From the NCBI GenBank assembly GCA_014155875.1, contig JACEFZ010018189.1, positions 62,001-126,000 on the forward strand: a DNA stretch of 64,000 bases. The letters run 5' to 3'. Position numbers and translations under genes: made by a program. The notes under the pieces are model-generated. The model worked only from the letters and a program-made list of their open reading frames with translations, searched no databases and was not told where the DNA came from. Origin of the DNA: Cepaea nemoralis. Lineage: Eukaryota > Mollusca > Gastropoda > Stylommatophora > Helicidae. Numbering within the stretch: position 1 is the first letter of the stretch; each line of letters starts with the position of its first letter. This document shows positions 12,291-24,567 of the stretch, one piece after another.

Positions 12291-13484
12291 AAGATTGGCC
12301 CAGTCGGAGATCGTTACAGGAAATTTCGACTAGAAATGTCTCCACTGTAATAAACGGCATATCCCTGTCATATGCTATCCAACACTTTGTTTATTCTGCA
12401 CGCACTCCGTCTTGTACCTCGACCTTGGGGCTGGAACCATCAGATCTCTGGATCATAAACCGCAGGCCAGTGACAGAAGACAAGTGTGAACCACAGCAGA
12501 GACACAAATGCTGACAAGATTGATAAACGGCAATATACAAATATCAGCATGGTGTCAATAAGCTTCTGGGTAGGCTCGGGACACTGTTATGTGCCACGCA
12601 GATGCTGTTGTGCCTTGAAGATGCCGATTGTGGGTATACACAGCGGTCTCTGGCCTTGTTTACTGTATTGAGTCAGTGGTGACATTTGGACTACAAGTTG
12701 ATCAGTGGCGAACCTTGTAATGCTTCTTTTCTGGGCGATAGAATAACTTCACACGCATTGGACAACACTGTCAGTCTTGAAGCGCCACCACTGTACTATT
12801 TCAGTGGCGCTTTGTTGCTATCTCTAGAGATACTTAATCTCGATTTTGTCGACATCTCTCCTTCGACTTCTAGTGGTTATTAAGCCTTTCCATCTTGGAC
12901 ATTCTTTAATCGTTAACTACTTAGAACTCAATGTAGCTTGCATAATACGACACTGGTATCGTTTTTTCACACTCTAATTTTACTAGTACTACACGTGGCA
13001 CTGTCGATAACACCATCGTTCATTCTACAAAATATTCACAAATACACACAACAGTGCCTAACATAAACTTTTCTAAAAGAGCGGCATAATATCCGCAGCG
13101 CTCTATTAACAAGAACCAGGTCCGACGCTGACGCTAGATCGAGTCTAACTCATCTGAGCTGACGTTTTGCCTTTAAGAAAAACGTCTTGTACACTTTTCA
13201 TACTGTTGTGACCAATACCGTGCAAAGTGTGTCTTACAATCCTCTCGATTTTCACGTCTTGTCACAAGACTATAAGCTATCTGTACTCAATAACCCATGG
13301 CCTGACCCAGGTCCATGGCAAATTGTCTCCAAGCAGTTTCCTAATGTAGGTCTGTAATGTAATAGAGTCGTCTCATTTTTGAAGCACACACAGTCCTATC
13401 CACATATATTAAGATTTATAGTGTGCGCATCTTACACTAGACGGACAGGACGGACGGGCGGACGCTCTGGCCGACGGACGGACC
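12291..13484. other. No gene recognised
   Basis: No frame over 75 codons and no recognised domain. A short hairpin, arms AAGCGCCAC and GTGGCGCTT, lies at about 12779-12813; it has no supporting context. Confidence 0.5.
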
Positions 13485-13862
13485 TAGCAAACGTTATTGT
13501 CAAAGGGTTAAAAATTGGGCACGCTGGCCCGTGTTACATTCGTCCCTTCCAATCACTCATCTTTCTTCATCAATTATATATTGTGCATGTTACTTTCACA
13601 TAGGAACAGAAACATTGTCAAATGAATGTTGTAACCATAAACAATGCATATTACCATGTTATAAGACAGGCGGACATGCAGACACACGTACACATGCACA
13701 TGTATAAACACATAGATACATACTGTATACACACTTTATTATGCACACAAACTCTCACAGTTATGCAACCACTCAATAACAGAGAAATACACACACCCTC
13801 GCATACACATATGCTCACTCACAATCACAAATTCACTAACAAACGTTTACTAATACTTGCAT
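13485..13862 (-). repeat. Interspersed repeat R1, copy 3, with CA-rich body
   Basis: Starts with the R1 core (AAATTGGGCACGCTGGCCCG, then CTTCCAATCACTCATCTTTC) and runs into CA-rich DNA. It matches copy 4 at 16.85 kb also in the distal part (CACAAACTCTCACA...CACTCAATAACA, CCTCGCATA), so the family is at least 340 bp long. Orientation follows the AATAAA-bearing strand of copy 2. Confidence 0.65.
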
Positions 13863-13868
13863 ACTGAC

Positions 13869-13870
<2 letters not shown>

Positions 13871-13948
<78 letters not shown>

Positions 13949-14023
13949 CTCTCTCTGAGAGAACTAGGTAGGAGGGTAGCTAGGCAGGTATGTAGGCCGG
14001 TAGATAGGTCAGTAGATAGGTAG
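13871..14023. repeat. (CT)n tract and degenerate GTAG repeat
   Basis: CT units fill 13871-13945, followed by an imperfect GTAG/ATAG array up to 14023. A similar GTAG stretch resumes at 16827, so the DNA between appears to be inserted. Confidence 0.85.
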
Positions 14024-16826
14024 TGTCAGAAGTCGGGGTGCCCCACCGGCTAGATGAAAGTATTATTCACTGGCGAGCAACCTCAAATAGTCAGAAACTG
14101 ACTAGGGACAAAATCTATATGGCTGAACTACAGATTAAGCCCATGAATATCCAACGTAAGGCTCTAAGTGGCTCGTTACAAAATGAAATGAACTGTGCTG
14201 AATATTCGCCAAGGAATGGGAAAGAGAAGGTTAGCTAAGATAGATGGTTAAGTCTAAATATATGAGTATAGACGACTATCTCAGTACAGGTTTTTCTCCC
14301 CGACTGCTCCCTTCCTTGGTGTCTAAGTGAACCCCCACCAATGTACACAACAACACGTATGCACAATTGGAAACAATATAATGACAGAACTATGAGTTAC
14401 AATACTACAACATTTATTTGCTAATCATAACAATAGACATATGATGATTGTCAATATGAGGATGATGAAATCATATACATATTGATATTGATGACAAACA
14501 TTACGTACTTACTTGTTACTTGATCTATCTGGATCTGTGGTCCAGATCCCCACTCTCCAGTAGACTCAAAAGAAAAAAAGAACAGCTTGCCGGTATTCTG
14601 ACGAATCCTGTCAGTCCTGGCATCTACCTAGTCATAACTCGTTCTTGAGATCTATAACATAGGTGCTCCTTGTGAGAGCTTGAAAGAAAGTCAAGAATGT
14701 GTTATATCCAGTTCTACATCGGCACAATCTTAAGTAAAACATATTCTAGTAAACACATATACAATGACCAGTCTAGCCAAGTTTATCTTCCAGCTCTACT
14801 GCGTTCACCATCCTCCTTCTCCTCCATATCTCTGTCCTACGGTCTTAGTCTGGGACGGGACTTTTCCATTGTCTCACACGCCTGTAATTATTACATTTCT
14901 GCCGCCCATGTCCATGTTGCTAATACAGAAATTCTGTCGTACAGCCGCTCCGTCCAAAGTTGGTTTAGCAGCTCACAGGGTCGGTAATGGTATTATAATA
15001 ATGCCTGATCATCCGGGCTTACAAGCCGTGACCAGTATCTGTGCCATGTTTCCATGCATTACCGTGAACGCACGCCCACAATACACTGAGAAAGTTTAGC
15101 ACCATATACCCTATACCAAGTGTGGGTAATGTCTGTACCATTACACCTCTGCTTCCAATACAGTCATTGGCCAATGTGCCAATGCGCAGACAATAGCATA
15201 ACACTTCATATTGGTAGGTTTGCATATGACAAATCAATATATCAAACATCCAATACACATAAACATATTGATAAAACTAGACATATTATGATACTTTAAC
15301 ATCATAGCATAATGCACTAGTTAGTTTGTATGTATACGAAATGAGACGTATATACACAAAAAGAATATGTACGAAGCATGTTCCTAGCATCGTATATTCA
15401 TATGAAATTACACATACATACATCCAACCTATCCGTAAACATTATATTACTTCAAGATGGACATCTAATGATACTCAACATAATAGCATCAGACATTATT
15501 AATGAGTACTAATATTGTATAGCTACAAAATGAGATATACAACAAGTCTAATTGAAGTGACCACACAGACCAGCCATATTGCTGATCTGCTCCGGTTTAA
15601 GTCACCACTTAGTTACTGCTGTGGTAAGAATTAAAGAAATAGTCAGTTGACTATATTCTGTACAACAAATGCACACACCAAAAAGAGACTAGTCTAGTTT
15701 AGAAAGAAATGGCAAGCATCTGCTACGACACCTCAAGTATATCTAGACAAGATCTGCCTTTCACAAGTTTCTCCTTCTCAGAAGAGTAATACATGAAGCA
15801 CAATGATATTGAACACAGAACTTAGAAAGAACACTCAAGTAACCTACGCCAAAGATAGTTCTTGAAATAACCTAGATCAGATATAGACTGAAAATCAGTA
15901 CATACATCTAAAACTTGACTAGTTACTAAGAATTAATTCTCCTAGTGAAATCTAGCAACATAAGAATCATACATATGACTACAAAACGAGCTGGGTGCCT
16001 ACCTGTTCTGAAGTCAGACTTAATATAAAGGGAACAGGTCTAGCGTGGGTTTTTATACCTAGCCTAGCAGTAGACACTTATCTCCCAGGAATTCCAGTCA
16101 TAAATTCTTCTTATCTCCCACTGACGTTAATTGCAATTCTCACAGCAAAACTTGCTATCACACCCTCTAGCATTCCTGCTTCAGTTTCAATAGCCAACAT
16201 TTACTTTGTGTGGCCAGTCTTGACACTTCACAGCTGACCGGTTTTACAAGGTCTGTTTTCACACTCTTCTACAGGGCAGCCACATTATCTCCCAACATGT
16301 CAGTCATAAATCTTTCTGCATGCACACTAGCCCTCACACCTGTGAGTCTGACAATTATTAGCCCCCTGAGTCTTATCAGTGATTTCACACCTTGCACCTC
16401 TAGTCTGTTTCAGATGGAGGTCAGCCATCGCGGTTGGGCGATTTCCTAGCTGTGCTTATCAGGTGTCATGTCATAGGAACAATTAGGTTCTCATGGTCAG
16501 CTGCCAGTTTACAACTCTGTTGGTAAACCAGGTTTGCTTGCGTCATGCCTGGTTGGTTTTAATTACCATTCAGTCCCCTGAGTCTGCCCTCCAGTCTGGC
16601 TGGATTGATAACCTCTGGGGGTGACCGGTACTGGTGTCAAATTAACTTCCCAAATAGAAAGCCATCTGGGGTGGTTTGTTTACTTGCAGGCTTTGCAAGC
16701 TTACGTCAAGCCTATATAGCCTTGAATATAGAAAAACCAGTTTTGTTCGTCTGTTGATTTTCTACATGGCCCATCAAAAGTGAACCGAAAATTGTTCTGG
16801 GAAGTAAAGGCTGCAAATTCGTGACA
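14024..16826. mobile_element. Putative 2.8-kb insertion, TGTCA...TGACA ends (solo-LTR-like)
   Basis: The segment begins TGTCAGAAGTCGG and ends AATTCGTGACA. It is flanked by GGTAG at both sides (14019-14023 and 16827-16831), and the GTAG repeat continues across it. TG...CA termini with a 5-bp duplication match the LTR elements elsewhere in the window. No protein family, no second internal LTR and no polypurine tract were found. A very long solo LTR or a non-autonomous element are the leading ideas. The flanking duplication could be chance because the target is itself GTAG-repetitive. Two diverged direct repeats lie around 15262-15355 and 15439-15545. Confidence 0.4.
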
Positions 16827-16846
16827 GGTAGATAGGTAGTTAGATA

Positions 16847-17345
16847 GGATGAACGAACAAACTTTATTTTCAAAGGGTCACAAATTGGGCACAGAGGTGA
16901 GTCTTACTTTCGACCACTTCAATCACTCATCTTTCGTTCATCAGTTGTGCATGTTACACACGTATGTACGCACATTCATAAACACACACGCACACACACA
17001 CATACCTGCCTACATATTTAAATCATTTGCACAAACTCTCACAATTATGAAAACACTCAATAACATACAAATATTCACTCCCTCGCATAAACTCCATGCT
17101 TACACACATGCACACAAAAACATATACACTTACATACACTTACATACACACACATACACACATACATACACACGCACATGCACACATATACACACGCACA
17201 TACACCCATACTCACATGTACACACATACACACTCATGCACACATGCACACACGTACACACATATATACACACATACACACAAGTGCACACACATGCACA
17301 CACGCACATATAAACACGCAAACACACAAACGTACAACCAGATAG
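16847..17345 (-). repeat. Interspersed repeat R1, copy 4, with CA microsatellite
   Basis: Begins GAACGAACAAACTTTATTTT and carries the core CACAAATTGGGCACAGAGG and CAATCACTCATCTTTC. A CA-rich body follows, expanded at about 17095-17330 into an imperfect CA/CATA array. On the minus strand this gives AATAAAG before a (TTCG)-like tail, as in copy 2. The His-Thr-rich frames across it are artefacts. Confidence 0.65.
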
Positions 17346-17990
<645 letters not shown>

Positions 17991-18776
17991 TATTGTTAAA
18001 AATTAAAAAATTAACGGTTAATTGTGTCCATGATTTACAAAACTATATTGACGTACAATACAAGTGATTGTAAAGAGGATATTTAACTTGCATCACCAGG
18101 ACACAAGAAAACAAGAAACATCAGCAGAAGTGTTCCATCATTTGTTTGCCAAAACCACTGAGCTCCTGGTAACTAAGTGTAAAACAATAGACTTAATGCC
18201 TGTGATTTGACAAAGAAGACATTGACAACACTGTGAGCTTAGTGATGTATCAAATACTGAGACACACGCCAGTAACACAGGCGTGACAATTTGGTTAGTA
18301 CTACTTCACATTAAACAACAACAGGTGTTATATGTTTCTTATTCTCGCCTTAGCATGTATTATTGGTCTCATTTCTTTGATTTTGGCATATTTTCTGACT
18401 AGATTGTATCTGAAATAGTTCTAATTGTATAACGTCTGACTGTTTGAATGCATTCACATTTTCATGGCAGCGCTGTCAGGTTTCAGGTAGTGCCCACAAC
18501 TCTAGGTTAGTTTTCGTAGGGAGCTATCCTGGGAACAGAACGGGTTACTGGCCCTTTACTGCCACGAGGAGTGTTGGGTACACAGTGCTGGCTCCATATT
18601 TGTATAGAGCAATTCGCACTCAACGGACGATGTTGTCAATATCACATCATCACTTTTATTTCCCACAACATTATCTGGTACTCATTTTAGGCCGGGTCAC
18701 TTAAAAACAATATTCTCGTTTCAAGTGGATTTGAAAACATAACCGCCAGGCCAGCTAGCCCTACTAAGCATAGTCT
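17991..18776. other. No gene recognised
   Basis: No frame above 90 codons and no recognised family or repeat. Confidence 0.5.
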
Positions 18777-18784
18777 GTCTAGTG

Positions 18785-19256
18785 CAGTGGTTCTCAACCG
18801 GTGGGGAATTCCCCCCTAGGGGGGGGGGGGGGGAATTTTAGGGTTTCCAGGGGGGGGGGGATTAAGATTATTTCAAGATCGCGTTAATACAAGAAGCGAT
18901 TACTTGATATTGTTTTTCCCTTCATACTGTACGGTTCTGTACGTCTCACCCTTCTAAAATTCATTTTATAAAGTAAGTAGACCAACAAATCACGTTTTAT
19001 GTGGACGTCTAGACTTGTTTTATTACGTGCTATTAAATTTAACTTCTATTATTACGTATACTGTGTAGGGGTCGGTTGGGATTTTCAGGTAGGAAAACAA
19101 GAGGGGGGAATGACGTTCTGAAAATATGGTGAAGGGGGGCACGGGCCAAATTTTTAGGTAGGAAATACGAAAAGGGGGGGGGGGGGGAAGGGGGAGAATG
19201 ACGTTCTGAAAATATGGTAAAGGGGGGCACGGGCCAAGAAAGGTTGAGAACCACTG
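18785..19256. mobile_element. hAT-type MITE, copy 1
   Basis: The 472-bp element has inverted ends CAGTGGTTCTCAACC / GGTTGAGAACCACTG, the classical hAT (Charlie-like) terminus, and a perfect 8-bp target duplication GTCTAGTG at 18777-18784 and 19257-19264. The interior holds poly-G runs and no transposase, so it is non-autonomous. The subterminal parts contain two tandem copies of a GACGTTCTGAAAATATGG block. A second copy lies at 28613-29769. Confidence 0.9.
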
Positions 19257-19264
19257 GTCTAGTG

Positions 19265-19956
19265 TATGTTTCCATTAGTATCCCACTTATTTGGGAGGGC
19301 GGTGGTGAAGCAGCTAGCAAGCTTGATAGCTTTTTAAATTGACCAGGTTCCCTGTGAAATCTGGTCTAACATGAGAAGCAATAAACCCTTCGGAAGTAGC
19401 ATCGACCGGCGGGTATTGTCCCTGTCACCTCTCACGTGTCCAAGGGGTTTTACAAATATCGGACTAGCAACATGGTGTTTTAAAAGCCAACTTTACATAC
19501 TTTAAAACTTACTTATATTGACTTTAAATAAACTGTTTATTAATACCAGAAAGTATCATTATTATCATCAGTTGTCCATGTGAAATATGTGCTACTAGCG
19601 ACAGACTGCTGTGAGTTGAAGTGGATGTCTATAGTTTCATACACTTTTTCATTTCACTTTTTTGAGACACAAATTGACTGGTTCATCTCGGTAGATGCTA
19701 CAATAAAGAACCGCCAAAGTTTCCGGTAAGTGTCAGAGAATGTTCACTGATGCCTTCTTGAAACAATCTGTGACACGATCTTTGACATGTTGTTTGACAC
19801 GTTATTTGATAATTTTCTCTCATTTTCTGTGATACAATCTGTGACATGCTTTTGACACGTTCTGTAATTCGTTACTTGACACGTACTTTGACATGTACTT
19901 TGATATTTTCTTTGAGGCGGTATTTTTGACGTTCTTACTACTACCCGTTCTTTGAG
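19265..19956. repeat. Unassigned DNA, then degenerate TTTGACACGT array
   Basis: Bases 19265-19730 show no gene. From about 19731 to 19956 the sequence is an imperfect array of TTTGACACGT/TTTGACATGT-like words spaced 14-20 bases apart. The same word pattern (TTCTTTGAGGCGTT) resumes at 27058, on the far side of LINE B. Confidence 0.55.
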
Positions 19957-20122
19957 TAAAGAAGAAGAGCTTGTAGAAACAATGGAAAAGACTTATGGGA
20001 ATAGCGGACACTAGAATAAATGGGAAAGGATGCAAGGCGATCCACAACATTTACACATTGTCTGCTCTGGAGTATAACAGCAAGAAAGGGCAAGCACGGT
20101 GTGAGAATAGTCATCGAACCAA

Positions 20123-20284
20123 ATCAAATCAAATCAACTTTATTAGGGTCACAAATTGGGCGCGCAGGCCCGTCTTACATTCGGCCCTTCCAATCACTCG
20201 TCTTTCATTCATCAAGAACATTATACATTTACATAGGAAGAAAAATAAACATTGTGAAATGAATGTTGTAAACATAAACATAAA
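20123..20284 (-). repeat. Interspersed repeat R1, copy 5 (left part)
   Basis: Starts with an AAATC tandem and AACTTTATT, then the R1 core (CACAAATTGGGCGCGCAGG, CCTTCCAATCACTC). On the minus strand this is AATAAAG plus a (GATTT)n tail. The match to copy 3 (GAATGTTGTAAACATAAAC) stops at about 20284 and resumes after 23546 with AAACATAAACAAGGC. The RTE LINE is therefore inserted into R1, and R1 with its CA/minisatellite body is inserted into LINE B. Confidence 0.65.
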
Positions 20285-23200
20285 CATATCTCTAAAAGTA
20301 CTGGAGAGTTTTGGTCAGAGACCATAACTTTATGAAGGGAAAATCCCAACTGCACCTCCACGCGGTAGAGGATGGAAACACACCACGGTGTGGCTAACAC
20401 AGCTCTGGGGACCCAGTATCCACCGGAATAAGTGGACAACTCTGCAGCTGAGCAGAGCAGGGCACTCACTTGTCCTTGCAGTCGGAAATGGCTGTCAAAA
20501 GCAGAGGTAAAAAGACCACCATGTGAATGTGGAAGGCAAGGGGAAACCACCACATTATCTTCCCAAGACTTCATGGCAAAACATAAATCAAAGTTAGTGA
20601 AGGACGTTAATGGCTGTCTTAGGGCATCCTCGTCCGGTAGGGACAGTCATGAGCCACAGGTGACACCAGACCGTCATCCAGCTACTGATGGCAAAATCTT
20701 AACTAAAATAAATAAATTTAGAGTAGGAACATGGAATGTTAGGACATTAAATGAGCTAGGAAAGTTGACCAATGTTCTAAGAGAGATGGATAGCATGAAA
20801 ATGAATATACTAGGCGTTAGTGAGATGAGATGGAAGGGATCGGGCAAAATTATAGCTGACAATCACACAATAATTTATTCTGGAGGGGAGACACATGAGA
20901 AAGGGGTAGGAATAATATTAGATGAAAAAACAGCCAAGTCAATTAATGGATACTGGTGTATTTCAGATAGAGTTATTATGGTAAAAATCAAAGGCAAACC
21001 AATAGACATAAATATTATACAAGTATATGCACCAACAGCAAGCAGTAGTGATGAAGAAATACAACACTTTTACGACGAAATAGAAATGGCGATGGCTCAA
21101 ATTGGATCACAAGAAATAAAAATAATACTTGGTGATTTTAATGCAAAAGTAGGAAAGGGAAAAATGGAGGATGTAGTGGGGAATTATGGTTTAGGTACAA
21201 GAAATGAAAGAGGGGAAAAGCTAATAGAATGGGCAAATATCAATGATATGATAATTGGAAACACATGGTTTAAACACCATAAAAGACGACTGTACACATG
21301 GATAAGCCCTGATAAGAAAATACGCAACCAAATTGACTACATACTAATTAATAAAAGATTTAGAAATGCTTTAATTAATGTAAAGACAATGCCTGGTGCT
21401 GACTGTAATAGTGATCATGTACCACTATGTGGACAAATAAAAGTAAGATTAAAAAGAGGGAAAAAAATGGTTAAGAACATGAGACTTAATAAAGAGGTTC
21501 TAAGAATAGATAACGAAATGCAAGAACAATACAGAGTGACTGTGAAAAATAGGTACAATGCAATAACTAAAATACAGAGTATAGATGAACAATGGGAAAT
21601 GTTAAGGGACTCCATTCATCAAACTAGCAAAGAAGTATTACCAGAGAGAGGCAAAATAGCTAAGAAAAAATGGATGAATGAAGATATCTTAAACCTGATG
21701 GACACAAGAAAACAGTATAAAAATGACAAACAAGAATACGCTAAGATAAATAAAGAAATAAAAGATAAATGTGGGAAGGCTAAAGAAAGTTGGTTAAACG
21801 AGCAATGCAAAAAAATTGAATTAAATTCCATTAAAGATACAAAAAATATGCACAGACAAATCAGTGAGCTTACAGGAAAAAAAATAAGAATAAATACAGG
21901 GTGTTTGAAATCAAAAACAGGAAAGATAATATTAGAGGAAGATGCTATAATGAAGAGGTGGAATGAGTATATAAGAGAATTATATGAAGGAGAAAGGGCA
22001 GAATTAACAGAAGATAGTAACTTAGAAGGTCCACCTATTCTGAAAGAAGAAGTCGCTGACGCTATGAAACGTATGAAGAAAGGAAAAACAGCTGGGCCAG
22101 ATGAAATCACAATAGAAGAATTAGAAGTATTGGGAGAATTTGGAGTAGATATATTAACCAAAATGTTGAATGATATTTACAGCAGTGGATATTTACCCAG
22201 TGATATGCTGAAATCTGTATTTATAGCTATACCAAAAAGACCAGGAGCAATTGATTGTGAAGATTTTCGTACAATTAACCTTATAAACCATATCACTAAG
22301 CTTCTACTCAGAATCATAATGAGAAGAACCAAAAAGAAAATAAAAATGGAAATTAGTGAAGAACAGTATGGATTTGTGGAAGGAAAGGGCACAAACAATG
22401 CAATTTATACATTGCGGACACTAATAGAAAGGTCAATAGAGAAACAGAGGGACATATATTTGTGCTTCATAGATTATACTAAGGCATTTGATAAAGTAAA
22501 ACATGATGAACTGATTAAAATGTTGGAAGATATCAACACTGATGGAAAAGATTTAAGAATAATAAAGAATATTTACTGGAACCAAGTAGCAGCAATTAAA
22601 ATGGGAAATAAAGAGGGTAGTTACGAACAGATAAAGCTAGGAGTACGACAAGGGTGTGTCTTGTCACCAGATCTTTTCTCCCTGTATAGCGAAGTAATAA
22701 TGAGAGAGATCAAAGAGATGCCAGGAATACTAGTTGGAGGTTATAATATAAATAATATACGCTATGCAGATGACACAGTATTGGTGGCGGATAATTCAAC
22801 AGACCTACAACAATTATTAGACGTTGTAGTAACAGAGAGTGCAAGGAAAGGACTCAACTTGAATATCAAGAAAACAGTAACAATGGTAATATCAAAGAAA
22901 ATGGTGACACCAAAATGTGACATAGAAATAGAAGGGAAAATCCTTAACCAAGTTGATAATTTTAGATACCTAGGGGCATTTATAACATCAGATGGAAGAT
23001 GTACAACAGAGATTAGGAGCAGAATAGGGCAGGCAAAAGCCGCATTTCATAAAATGAAGAGTATCTTATGCAATAAGTCACTGTCACTGAATGTAAGAAA
23101 GAGAGTGCTGAAATGCTATGTAGAACCAGTTTTGCTGTATGGCAGTGAATCTTGGAATGTAAATGAACAAATTAAGAAGAAATTAGAAGCAACAGAGATG

Positions 23201-23546
23201 TGGTTCCTGAGACGAATGTTGCGAATTCCTTGGACTGCCAGAGTAACTAACGACTGACTGCCTGAAACAGGCTAATGAAACTAGAACATTATATACAACA
23301 ATGAGACAGAGACAAACAGCTTTCCTCGGTCATGTGATGAGAAGAGAGGCATTGGAGAACATCGTAACAACTGGAAAGATCGAGGGGAAGAGAGGCAGAG
23401 GTAGACCAAGAGAAGTGATGCTGGATGGATTGAGACGGTGGCATGGAGGAATATCAGCAGCAGAGTTGATCCAGAGAACCAAAGACCGAGATCTATGGAG
23501 AGCCATGAACGCCTACGCCAGCCGGCACGGCACTTGATGATGATGA
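20285..23546 (+). mobile_element. Near-complete RTE-like LINE (LINE A)
   Basis: About 3.26 kb: a 5' leader of about 150 bases (with CACGCGGTAGAGGATGG), the coding region, and a TGATGATGATGA 3' tail. AACATAAAC-type sequence at both borders (around 20275 and 23547) fits a target duplication. The TGA-type tail right after the stop codon is a hallmark of RTE elements. Confidence 0.7.
20432..23537 (+). pseudogene. Endonuclease-reverse transcriptase of LINE A (one frameshift)
   Basis: The main frame (20432-23257) encodes 941 residues. An N-terminal extension of about 95 residues precedes an apurinic-type endonuclease (V98GTWN, L233GDFN with D235 and N237, and the closing S-D328-H329). The RT follows: AGPDEIT, FIDYTKAFD, GVRQGCVLSP and the catalytic Y778-A-D780-D781. 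The last part, FLGHVMRRE...GRGRPREVMLDGLRRW to the stop at 23537, is in the +1 frame (23301-23537). A single-base indel at about 23255-23270 separates them. Function: nicks target DNA and copies its RNA there. Such proteins are often mis-annotated as craniofacial development protein 2-like. It is one small lesion from a full coding region and is the most intact LINE here. Confidence 0.85.
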
Positions 23547-23623
23547 TGAAACATAAACAAGGCTAAACATGGAGAACAATATGTACATAAAAAGTATGTG
23601 AAGTAAAAGTAGTGATGCCAGCG

Positions 23624-23707
<84 letters not shown>

Positions 23708-24210
23708 TCTCATTCACTCTCACTCATTCACTCACACACACACACACACACTCTCACTTATTCACCCTCCCGCTCACTCATTCACTCTCCCGCTCACTCG
23801 TTCACTCTCACGCTCCCTCATTCACTCTCACGCTCACTAATTCTGTCTCTCCCGCTCACTCATTCACTCTCACGCTCACTCATTCACTCTCCCGCTCACT
23901 CATTCACTCTCACGCTCACTCATTCACTCTAACTCATTCACTCTCACGCTCACTCATTCACTCTCACGCTCACTCATTCACTGTCACACTCACTCATTCA
24001 CTCTCACGCTCACTCATTCACTCTTACGCTCACTCATTCATTCTCATGCTCACTCATTCACTCTCACGCTCAATCATTCACTCTCCCGCTCACTCATTCA
24101 CTCTCACGCTCAATCATTCACCCTCCCGCTCACTCATTCACTCTCACGCTCACTCATTCACTCTCACGCTCACTCATTCACTCTCACGCTCAATCATTCA
24201 CTCTCCACGG
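23547..24210. repeat. R1 remainder: CA microsatellite and 20-bp minisatellite
   Basis: Bases 23547-23620 continue R1 copy 5. (CA)n fills about 23622-23705. From about 23706 to 24205 there is a 20-bp tandem repeat with unit like CACTCATTCACTCTCACGCT, about 25 copies with C/A variants (TCTCCCGCT, TCTCACGCT). The Ser/His/Leu-rich frames across it are artefacts. Confidence 0.85.
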
Positions 24211-24303
24211 CTAGCAAGAGGAATACTAGAAATAGAATATATATCAGAAAGATTCATAACAGTGAGAATAAAAGAACAAACAATTACAATATATGTACAA
24301 ATA

Positions 24304-24546
24304 TAAATTAAAAAAAAAATTAAGTTGCATGTCCTTCACAGGACGTAGCAGTCAACCCCAGCATTTTCGCTGTTCGTGATTCCTGGGCATATTTTACGTT
24401 CAGTAGTTTGCCATTGCTTTCTGAACGAGCGGCTACTATACCTTTTTCGAAAAAACCAGCACCGCTGTGTTTCGTACCCGGGTATACGGGCTCACAAATC
24501 GCGATTGCAAGCCCTTAGCCACAGAGACCGATTCGCACAGTGCAAT
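24304..24546 (-). mobile_element. tRNA-derived SINE, family S1, copy 1
   Basis: Read on the minus strand: a tRNA-like head at the right end with A box TGGCTAAGGGC (about 24523-24511) and B box GGGTACGAAAC, then a body with CAATGGCAAACTACT, and GTCCTGTGAAGGACATGC near the tail. It interrupts the LINE B endonuclease. ACAAATA occurs at both borders (24297-24303 and 24547-24553), a likely target duplication. RNA polymerase III would transcribe an active copy. Confidence 0.7.
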
Positions 24547-24567
24547 ACAAATAAAAATGAGCAATAA

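Noticed and set aside
12779..12813. Hairpin as a regulatory RNA or terminator
   Set aside because: It is a 9-bp stem with no gene on either side; such stems occur by chance.
20432..23257. Host gene like craniofacial development protein 2
   Set aside because: The endonuclease plus RT with YADD and the TGA-type tail identify an RTE-like LINE; the host-gene name is a common mis-annotation.
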